Shown here in pieces: positions 57,568 through 64,000 of a stretch of DNA of 64,000 bases. Source of the DNA: Methylobacterium longum. GTDB taxonomy: Bacteria; Pseudomonadota; Alphaproteobacteria; Rhizobiales; Beijerinckiaceae. The stretch lies in contig NZ_BPQS01000019.1 of the NCBI RefSeq assembly GCF_022179385.1, positions 1-64,000 of the forward strand. The letters are read 5' to 3'. The position numbers and the translations under genes were made by a program. Position 1 is the stretch's first letter. Each line of letters begins with the position of its first letter. The notes beneath the pieces were generated by a model, which saw nothing but the letters and a program-made list of their open reading frames with translations, was not told the origin of the DNA and searched no databases.

Positions 57568-59318
57568 CCGCTTTCCCGGCCGCCCTGCTACCCCTGCCCG
57601 TCGCGATCCCGCTCGTCGTCTGCGCGGCGATGCTGGCGACCGCCCATCTGCTGCCCGGCCGTCTCCCCGACATACTGGCAACGCTCACGGCGCTCTCCGT
57701 CGCGATCCTGTGCGCCGTCATCGCCGCGCGAGCCGCCGATAGCCCCCTGGTCTATTGGTTCGGCGGCTGGGAGCCGAGGGACGGCGTCCATCTCGGGATC
57801 GGCTTCTCGGTGGACGAAGCCAGCGGGTGGATCGCGGCCTTCATCGGCCTTCTGTACGCGCTGACCTTCCTGTTCGCCTGGGGGTTCTTCGATCGCACCC
57901 ACGGGCACTTCCACATCCTGATGCTGCTGTTCCTGGCCGCCATGGTCGGCTTTTGTTTCACCCGCGACATGTTCAACCTGTTCGTGTGGTTCGAAGTGAT
58001 GAGCGTCGCCGCCTTCGCGCTCACGGCCTACCACTTGGAGGAGTCGGCCCTGGCGGGCGCCATCAACTTCACCGTGATCAACAGTCTCGCGGGCTTCCTG
58101 ATGCTCGGCGGGATCGGATTGATCTACGCGCAGACCGGCACCCTCGATTTCGAAGGCATCGCGGCCGCTGTGGCGAGGGGGGGGCGCGACCCGGTGGTGG
58201 CCGGCGCCTTCTGCCTCGCGGCAACTGCCTTGATGATCAAGGGCGCGATCGTGCCGTTCCAGTTCTGGCTCGCCGATGCCCATTCGGTGGCGCCGAGCCC
58301 GGTATCAGTGATCTTCTCCGGCTCGATGGTCTCGCTCGGGCTGTTCGGCCTCGCGAAGGTGAGCGCCGTGGTCTTCGCGGGTTCCGATCAGGTTCAGCGC
58401 ACGTTGCCCGTGCTCCTCATCGGGATGGGCAGCTTCACCGCCCTGCTCGGCGGCTGGATGGCTCTGCTGCAGCGCCACCTCAAGCGGATGCTGGCCTTCT
58501 CCACGATCTCGCATGCCGGGATCATGCTCACCGGAATCGGTGCCCTGTCGGCGGGCGGCACGGGCGGGATGCTGATCTACGTGGTCGGCCACGGGCTGGT
58601 GAAGGGGGCCCTGTTCATGATCGCAGGCATCCTGTTGGCCACGCGGGCCAGCATCGACGAGATCGCTTTGCGCGGCCTCGGACGGGGCCTCGGCCCGGCC
58701 GGGATTGCGATGGCGCTCGCCGGGCTGCTGCTCTGCGGCCTGCCGATCGGGGTGCTCGACCAGGGGACGCGACTCGTCCAGGGGGCATTGACGCAGCAGG
58801 GCCACGGCTTCGCGGTCGCGGCCGGCGCCATCGGCGCGGCATTGACCGGGGCCGCAGTCCTTCGGGCATCGGGCCGCATCTTCCTCGGGCTCGGGCCGGA
58901 TCCAGGCGACGAAGCCGGAGCGCCGAGTCAGGACGAGCGCGAGAAGGCCAATCGACCGCTCTGGCTGATGCTCGCACCCTGCTGCGTGCTGCTTGCCCTC
59001 GATGCCGGACTGCCGGCGAGCCTGATCGAGCACGGCATCCCGCGGGCGGCATCGGCCTTCATGCACCGCCCGGCGGTCGGCGCCTTCGCCGAGGGACCGG
59101 CTTGGCTGCCCTGGGCGTCGGTAGCGGCGGCGCTGGTGGGCGCCGGCTACGGTCTTTTCCGCAAGAGGCTGCCGGCAGCAGTGGTCCGGCCAGTCAGCGT
59201 CACCCAATCGGCGCCGACGCGGGCCCTGGAACTCCTGCACAGCGGGCTCATCGGCGATTACGCGGCATGGCTGGCTGTCGGTGTGGCGGCGATCGCCGCT
59301 GTGCTGACGCTGGTTTGA
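57564..59318 (+). CDS. Proton-translocating antiporter subunit, MrpD/NuoN-like
   Basis: 584 aa, about 14 helices, GTG start overlapping the upstream stop. The NuoL/M/N core is present: FNLFVWFEVMSVAAFALTAY, IKGAIVPFQFWLADAHSVAP, with the Lys of KGAIVP and the helix-break Lys in LKRMLAFSTISHAGIMLTGI. Conserved Glu in VWFEVMS fits a proton path. It is the last antiporter gene, and no MrpA-size protein (about 750 aa) is present in the window. Ion specificity is not shown by the sequence. Confidence 0.9.
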   Translation: MTAFPAALLPLPVAIPLVVCAAMLATAHLLPGRLPDILATLTALSVAILCAVIAARAADSPLVYWFGGWEPRDGVHLGIGFSVDEASGWIAAFIGLLYALTFLFAWGFFDRTHGHFHILMLLFLAAMVGFCFTRDMFNLFVWFEVMSVAAFALTAYHLEESALAGAINFTVINSLAGFLMLGGIGLIYAQTGTLDFEGIAAAVARGGRDPVVAGAFCLAATALMIKGAIVPFQFWLADAHSVAPSPVSVIFSGSMVSLGLFGLAKVSAVVFAGSDQVQRTLPVLLIGMGSFTALLGGWMALLQRHLKRMLAFSTISHAGIMLTGIGALSAGGTGGMLIYVVGHGLVKGALFMIAGILLATRASIDEIALRGLGRGLGPAGIAMALAGLLLCGLPIGVLDQGTRLVQGALTQQGHGFAVAAGAIGAALTGAAVLRASGRIFLGLGPDPGDEAGAPSQDEREKANRPLWLMLAPCCVLLALDAGLPASLIEHGIPRAASAFMHRPAVGAFAEGPAWLPWASVAAALVGAGYGLFRKRLPAAVVRPVSVTQSAPTRALELLHSGLIGDYAAWLAVGVAAIAAVLTLV

Positions 59319-59424
59319 GGCGCGAACGTCGGGCAGCCCCATGGATGCGTGCCGAGAGCGCGGTGCCGTGCCGTCAGATCGGCCGTCAGAGGCAATCTAA
59401 GATATCCCGTCATAGACGCACCAG

Positions 59425-59690
59425 TCCCGGGTCGTCGCGGATCGGGATGCAGGACGGGGAGATCGACCCGGATCGCGGCCGGCCCATCCCAGAGCACGAT
59501 CGCGCGCTGGGTCAGGACCAACGGCTCTTCCACAGCTTGGGTCACGAACAGGGCTGTGAACCGTGTCGCCTGCCACAGGCGCAGGATCCCGGCCTGCATC
59601 GCCTGGCGGCTCAAGGCATCGAGCTTGCCGAGCCTGGGCTCGATCCGTGCCGCCCACCCGCGGCTAATCGGAGACGGTAGGGCCGGTGTC
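59425..59690 (-). pseudogene. Remnant of a nitrate/sulfonate-type ABC transporter ATPase
   Basis: Reverse-strand reading gives RIEPRLGKLDALSRQAMQAG, then ILRLWQATRFTALFVTQAVE, EPLVLTQRAIVLWDGPAAIR, VDLPVLHPDPRRP. This matches the Walker B/D-loop (DEPFGKLDALTRQ), H-loop (FVTHSVEEALVL) and end of NrtD/SsuB-type ATPases, but with DE of Walker B replaced by RI and the H-loop His by Gln. No Walker A, signature or start codon is found upstream (higher coordinates). It is a decayed C-terminal fragment. Confidence 0.6.
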
Positions 59691-59874
59691 CAAGCTGCTT
59701 CCTCTGCGCTTGCCAGGCGGGTGCTCCGATCAGCGGGGTGGAGCAGAGCATTGCCCTACCCAATGATCACGATCGAGCCCGCGAGGCGTGGCGCTAGCCG
59801 TCCGCACCAGGCTAAGCGTACACGAGGCGGCGACGCGGGACCGCTGCATTAGTCGTAGGTCGATGGGAGGACCG

Positions 59875-60483
59875 ATGAGCTGCCAGGCGGACTATTACGT
59901 CTCATTGAATTCGCCCTGGACCCACCTCGGCGGGGCGCGCCTGATGGGTGTCGCCAAGCGATACGGTGCGAGCGTACGGATCTATCCCATCGACACGGGC
60001 GAGGTTTTTCCGGCCTCCGGCGGGCTCCCCCTGCACAAACGCTCGCCCCAGCGGCAAGCCTATCGCCTTCAGGATCTGGCGCGCTGGCGCGATGTCCTTG
60101 GCATCCCGATCAACCTGAAGCCAAAGCATTTTCCCGCCAATGAGGCCACCGCCGCTCATTGTGTCCTCGTGGTGCGCGAGACGATCGGCGATCCTCGGGC
60201 CATCGACTTGGCGCATCGCATCCTGAAGGCGCTCTGGGAGGAGGAAGCCGACACCGGCGACCGGGAAACGCTCGTGCGCCTCATCAGCGAGATCGGGTTG
60301 GACGGGACGTCAATCCTTGAACGCGCGGGTGAGCCACGATGGGCTGCACTGCGCTCGAAGGAGACGCAGGCCGCAATCGACCGCGGGGTGTTCGGTGTCC
60401 CCACCTATGCGGTAGGCGAGACCATCTTCTGGGGCCAAGACCGGCTGGACTTCCTTGAGCGCCAAATGGCGGTCGACCGCTGA
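59875..60483 (+). CDS. 2-hydroxychromene-2-carboxylate isomerase family protein
   Basis: Thioredoxin-fold, GST-kappa-like isomerase, 202 aa: DYYVSLNSPWTHLGGARLMG, with the active Ser region, PLHKRSPQRQAYRLQDLARW, PINLKPKHFPANEATAAHCV, and VFGVPTYAVGETIFWGQDRL with the cis-Pro loop. The family isomerises a naphthalene-degradation intermediate using glutathione, and relatives without that pathway are common, so the actual reaction is unknown. GGGAGG before ATG 59875 decides the start. It lies in the accessory part of the window near two gene remnants. Confidence 0.88.
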   Translation: MSCQADYYVSLNSPWTHLGGARLMGVAKRYGASVRIYPIDTGEVFPASGGLPLHKRSPQRQAYRLQDLARWRDVLGIPINLKPKHFPANEATAAHCVLVVRETIGDPRAIDLAHRILKALWEEEADTGDRETLVRLISEIGLDGTSILERAGEPRWAALRSKETQAAIDRGVFGVPTYAVGETIFWGQDRLDFLERQMAVDR

Positions 60484-60982
60484 GATGGATCGGTGCGGAG
60501 CGCCGCCGTGACCACGGGGACGATGGAGGGAGACGCCTCTCCCACCCGGCGGCTCATCGCGCTCGCCTGTCGACGATGATCACGGCAGGACACCACTCGA
60601 CGATTTGGTGGATGACTTCGGAGCCAACCGTCCTCGGTCCGGGGCCCGTGCCGGTTTCCGGGGCGGGACCGGCAGGTCACCACTCTACGGAAGGTCGTTC
60701 ACGGGAGCATCGGTGGGAAAACGCCTTTATCGGTCGCCGGTGACTGTGGTCGGGGCGCGGTCTCGGGTGATTCTTCTCGGTCGCCGACGGGTCGGAACGA
60801 CCGGCTATCTAATGCCGTGCGCAGGATCGGTGGTGAACGGCCGCTCGGGGTAGATCCATGCCGGTCTGCTTCAAAGCTCCACTTGCAGCACGCACCACGC
60901 AGCTGTTCGGCAGGAGCTGGCTGATAGGTCATTATCCACTTGCCGCCGAGTGGAGCGTGAATTCAGATGCACCGCCCATCTC
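60484..60982. other. Intergenic region, no supportable gene
   Basis: About 500 nt. A reverse-strand stretch (60545-60640) reads VGSEVIHQIVEWCPAVIIVD, faintly like the end of a universal stress protein, but it is short and blocked by an upstream stop. Nothing else is coding-like. Confidence 0.4.
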
Positions 60983-61669
60983 TTAGAACGGGAGCAATCG
61001 GCGAAAGCGGGCGATGTTCACGAGCGAGACGAGGGACGAGGCGACGTAGGTGAGCGCTGCGGCGCGCAGTACGGTGCGGGCACCAAGCATATCGGCAGCG
61101 TCGAGGAAGCGACCCGCTTCCAGGATGGGCAGGGCCCGGCGGAAGCTCGCGTCGAGTTCCACGGGCAGCGTCACGAGGTGGAACGCGAAGCGAACACCGA
61201 GGAGCGCGATGCCGATACCCACCTGCAGGGCGAGCAGGACAGGCGACTTGACCACGGCGAGCATCAAGGGCGCGGTTGCCATCACGACCGCCGCTGCATA
61301 CTCGAAGCCCTGTACAACTGGAGCGAATGTCACCCGCGCCGCCAGGAGCCGGTCCCCCGCCGCGTGCTGAAGCGCATGGGAGACCTCATGCGCCGCGACT
61401 GCGACCGCCGTGATCGAGCGGCCATTATGGTTCTCCGGCGACAGGCGCACGACGTCCGCGACTGGGTCGTAGTGGTCGGCTGGCGCGATCTCGACGGGAA
61501 CGTGCTCGAGCTGCGCTAGGTCGAGCAGATGGCGGGCGAGCTCGCCTCCGGTTCCAGGCAGGTCTGGCCGCTCGGTGGCATGTTGCTGCATCGCCCGGCG
61601 CACCCACCACTGGGGGCCGAACACGAGGCCGAACAGGAGGGCGACGGCGAGCGCCAGGAGGACGGGCAT
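60983..61669 (-). CDS. Membrane zinc metallopeptidase (Zn_peptidase_2 / YugP type)
   Basis: 228 aa: N-terminal membrane helix MPVLLALAVALLFGLVFGPQ, then the neutral zinc peptidase core VAVAAHEVSHALQHAAGD, with H94-E95-x-x-H98 as zinc ligands and catalytic Glu, preceded by DVVRLSPENHNGRSITAVAV. Three further hydrophobic stretches (FEYAAAVVMATAPLMLAVVK, VLLALQVGIGIALLGVRFAF, AALTYVASSLVSLVNIARF) complete the family pattern. Substrates of this group are not known. Confidence 0.88.
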   Translation of the reverse strand: MPVLLALAVALLFGLVFGPQWWVRRAMQQHATERPDLPGTGGELARHLLDLAQLEHVPVEIAPADHYDPVADVVRLSPENHNGRSITAVAVAAHEVSHALQHAAGDRLLAARVTFAPVVQGFEYAAAVVMATAPLMLAVVKSPVLLALQVGIGIALLGVRFAFHLVTLPVELDASFRRALPILEAGRFLDAADMLGARTVLRAAALTYVASSLVSLVNIARFRRLLPF

Positions 61670-61939
61670 GCCGGATATGTAGGCGCCCGGCCGAGTCGGT
61701 GAAAGCGTGGTGCTTTACTCTGCCTCCGGCACCTTTCCGAAAGGGCCGGGAGAAGGCTGACGTGCGGATTGGCGGGCGAATGAGGCGTTCGCGCAACGGC
61801 TATCGCAGCGTGTTACCGTTGTGATCCGGAGCCTGCCGGCACGACGTCAGGAGATGGCCGGTCCCGCATGGATCGGGGCCGAGCGGCACGGACAGTGCCG
61901 AGGCGACGCGCAAGGAGGAAACTATTCGCGCCGACACTG

Positions 61940-62170
61940 ACGCGGCGACATCGTTACGCCGACGACCGATACGAGGTGTTGCGACATCCGCCGGGCCGCG
62001 CGGACGAGCCTCAGCTCGTTCTGGAGTGACAACGATCGTGCAAATGGCTTTGGGCGTCGACCCGCCTACGATAGGCCGACTTATTTCGACGCTCGAATCG
62101 AGCGAACTGCTGTCCGAGTACAGCCGGAAGGAACGTCGTCTGACAGTGACAGCGCAGATGTTCTCGTGCG
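61940..62170 (+). pseudogene. Frameshifted fragment of a MarR-like regulator
   Basis: Two reading frames that join at a -1 shift near 62026. First part: RYEVLRHPPGRADEPQLVLE, then a stop; second part, from a GTG overlapping that stop: MALGVDPPTIGRLISTLESS, ELLSEYSRKERRLTVTAQ. Together they match the winged-helix core of MarR proteins (RYEVLR.., LGVDPPTIGRLI.RLE, .DRR.. wing). The two ORFs overlap by 4 nt (GTGA), so a coupled pair cannot be wholly excluded, but no full domain is present downstream. Probably a decayed gene. Confidence 0.45.
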
Positions 62171-62314
62171 GCAAAACTGGGTCGCTGGAGGACTGTCCGC
62201 TCCCAAATGTCAGTTGCATCGGACTGGACGTCGCCGCACCGTCAAACGATGAACCTTCGCATGCGTTCGACGATTTTGCGTGCCTGCAGCCTTAACACCA
62301 GAGAGCGGCCGCGC

Positions 62315-64000
62315 TCAGAACCGAGCGATGATCTGTGCTCTGATCGTCCGCGGAGCGCCCGGCGTGATGTTGTTGTTGTTGTCCGCTGTGGAGATGTAAC
62401 GCCTGTCGAACAGGTTCTCGATGTTGATCTGCGCACGGACGGATTCGCTGATGTTGTAAAACAATCCGAGGTCGATCCGTGTGTATCCCGGTAGACGCAC
62501 TGTATTGTCCGACGCTGCGAAAGTGTGTGAGTAGGTCAGGATGCCGACGCCGATGGCAAATTCGCGCGTCACGTCGAACTTGTTCCACAAAGTGAAGGCG
62601 TTGAACGGGACCAGGCCGACCGTGTTGCCGGCCACGATCACGGCTGAGGTCGCGCTCGCGATGCGCGCATCCGTGAAGGCGTAGCCGCCCGCGATCTGCC
62701 ACCAATCCGTGAGGTACCCGTTCGCGCCGACCTCGAAGCCCTGCGTGTTGGTCTTGCCCGACAGGATGAAGAAGCCGGGGTTGTTCGGATCGGCCAAACG
62801 CTGGTTGTACCGATCCAGATTGTAGGCCGCAGCAGTGAGCTGAAAGCGCGGATTGACGTCGTACTTGATACCGACCTCGGTATTCTCAAATTGCTCCGGC
62901 TTGGCGATGACCAAGCCCGGCGTGAAGTTCCCGATCTGGTCGCCGGAGGAGGGCAGATAGGACACGCTGTAGCTGGTATAGAGCGCGAGATTAGGCAGCG
63001 GCTTCAACACCAGGCCGGCGCGCGGCGAAATCGGATCATCCACGCGGTTGTTGGTCAGCAGCGTGCGCCGGTCCGTGGACGCGAAATCGAAATGATCGTA
63101 GCGCAGGCCGCCGACGATCTGCAGCCAGTCGGTGATATCGATCTGGTCTTGGGCGTAGACAGCCGCGAGGCCGAGGCTGTAGCGCGCGTTGGAATCCGTC
63201 GTGCCGTTGTTGCGCAGAACTGTGGGCGCGAAGGTCAGCGGGCGAAGCGGGTTGACCACGACGCTAGTCGCGAGGGTGTTCCCGAAGGACAGGGACTGCC
63301 GATAGGCCAGCCCCTCCTGGTAGCCGAGCTCGAACCCGCCGAGAAGAGTGTGCTTGATGCCGCCGGTCAGGAATTTGTAAGTAAAGTCGTTCTGGTTGAA
63401 GTAGTTCGTCCGCGGCGTGTCGTTGCGGTACCCGGTGATCGTCACGGCGGTCCCCGTCGCGTTCACGGTGCTGCCCGGAAGCGTGTTGACGTAATACCGG
63501 TCGTAGTCGGCGAATCGCAGCTGGCTGTGCAGCTCGACCCCTGAGTCGAACTGGTGATCGAGCTGCACGCTGGCGATGTTGGCATCGACCTTGGTGAAAT
63601 TCACATTCGGATTGCCAAAGAAGGTCCGGATGTTGTCACGGTACCGGTAAGGGCGGCCGAACTGAGAGGGAATGCCCCGATCGGGGAAGCGCTGATCGTG
63701 GAAGTACTCGTATGAGAGCTTCAGCGTCGTCTGCGGGCCAATGAGGAACGTGGCGGTCGGATTGACGCCGTAGCGGGTCAGGTCGCCGAACTGGCGGTAG
63801 GTCCCCGAATCCTCGAACACGCCGTTCAGGCGGAAGAAGACGCTGTCGCTGATCCGATCGCCGACATCGACGGCCACGCGCTTGTCGCCGAACTGGCCGC
63901 CGCCGGCCACGATCTCCCTGACACGGTAGCCGTCCGCCTCTTTGAGGACACGGTTGATGACGCCACCCCCGCCGCCGCGGCCGAAGATGAGGGAGTCCGG
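62315..64000 (-). CDS. TonB-dependent siderophore receptor, C-terminal part
   Basis: Outer-membrane iron-siderophore uptake channel driven by TonB. 561 residues are visible; the 5' end lies beyond the window. The first visible residues, PDSLIFGRGGGGGVIN-like, are the end of the plug domain; the rest is a beta-barrel with SYEYFHDQRFPDRGIPSQFG, GGLRYDHFDFAS, ISPRAGLVLKPLPNLALYTS and GFEVGANGYLTDWWQIAGGY, ending INIENLFDRRYISTADNNNN and a terminal aromatic, ARF, as usual for BAM recognition. Codon use is a little less GC-biased than neighbours. The substrate cannot be named. Confidence 0.93.
   Translation of the reverse strand, partial: PDSLIFGRGGGGGVINRVLKEADGYRVREIVAGGGQFGDKRVAVDVGDRISDSVFFRLNGVFEDSGTYRQFGDLTRYGVNPTATFLIGPQTTLKLSYEYFHDQRFPDRGIPSQFGRPYRYRDNIRTFFGNPNVNFTKVDANIASVQLDHQFDSGVELHSQLRFADYDRYYVNTLPGSTVNATGTAVTITGYRNDTPRTNYFNQNDFTYKFLTGGIKHTLLGGFELGYQEGLAYRQSLSFGNTLATSVVVNPLRPLTFAPTVLRNNGTTDSNARYSLGLAAVYAQDQIDITDWLQIVGGLRYDHFDFASTDRRTLLTNNRVDDPISPRAGLVLKPLPNLALYTSYSVSYLPSSGDQIGNFTPGLVIAKPEQFENTEVGIKYDVNPRFQLTAAAYNLDRYNQRLADPNNPGFFILSGKTNTQGFEVGANGYLTDWWQIAGGYAFTDARIASATSAVIVAGNTVGLVPFNAFTLWNKFDVTREFAIGVGILTYSHTFAASDNTVRLPGYTRIDLGLFYNISESVRAQINIENLFDRRYISTADNNNNITPGAPRTIRAQIIARF

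Noticed and set aside
60545..60690. Reverse-strand stretch ending VGSEVIHQIVEWCPAVIIVD
   Set aside because: It faintly resembles the end of a universal stress protein but is about 35 residues, bounded by an upstream stop, and not enough to call a gene or a remnant.

Overview
The window is high-GC, gene-dense DNA. Its gene content points to an alphaproteobacterium of the Methylobacterium/Rhizobiales type: a CcrM methyltransferase, an F0 operon (atpI-B-E-b'-b) with no F1 genes beside it, a suf iron-sulfur operon behind tandem Irr-box-like palindromes, a polyhydroxyalkanoate granule-region protein and a hemH-type ferrochelatase. The genus is inferred from overall gene content, not from a marker gene. 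I found no rRNA, tRNA, CRISPR array, insertion sequence or prophage.

Layout. 1-12.8 kb: 5' end of kup, then bioD close behind secA, a parvulin-type isomerase, a 52-aa membrane ORF, hemH, ung, a secreted protein, a stand-alone piece of an acyl-CoA-synthetase-like domain, DUF5993-dsbB, an ECHDC3-like crotonase, a small membrane protein and a cardiolipin synthase. 12.7-27.2 kb: an EEP-family hydrolase, a two-gene SbcD/YhaO-YhaN-like DNA repair operon, an M32 carboxypeptidase, DUF3606, uup, small proteins, rlpA, ccrM and mutY with an AT-hook-bearing tail. 27.3-40.4 kb: DUF721 (DciA-like), a DsbA-like protein, the F0 operon with its promoter and terminator, a type II NADH dehydrogenase, an FNT channel, a CinA-type protein, sfsA, an FkbM methyltransferase, a hydrolase, an ABC-2 exporter and small membrane proteins.

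41-48.2 kb: the suf operon, read right to left: cysteine desulfurase, sufB, an 86-codon Cys-rich gene with no canonical start codon, sufC, sufD, sufS, sufT. 48.2-55 kb: a hydrolase, a single-domain response regulator, an O-acyl-homoserine sulfhydrylase, an SCP2-type thiolase, an IlvD/Edd dehydratase, a 29-codon membrane ORF and a NudK-like NUDIX hydrolase. 55.1-59.3 kb: seven mostly overlapping antiporter genes whose order (E-F-G-MbhD-MbhE/B-C-D) matches the Mrp-like module of archaeal membrane-bound hydrogenases rather than a standard mrpABCDEFG operon. 59.3-64 kb: a looser accessory region with decayed pieces of an ABC ATPase and a MarR-like regulator, an HCCA-isomerase-like protein, a membrane zinc peptidase and the 3' part of a TonB-dependent siderophore receptor.

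Most of the window is ordinary core genome. The parts most worth a second look are the Cys-rich gene between sufB and sufC, the tandem palindromes upstream of the suf operon, the Mbh-like antiporter module, the orphan ANL subdomain, and the MutY tail.
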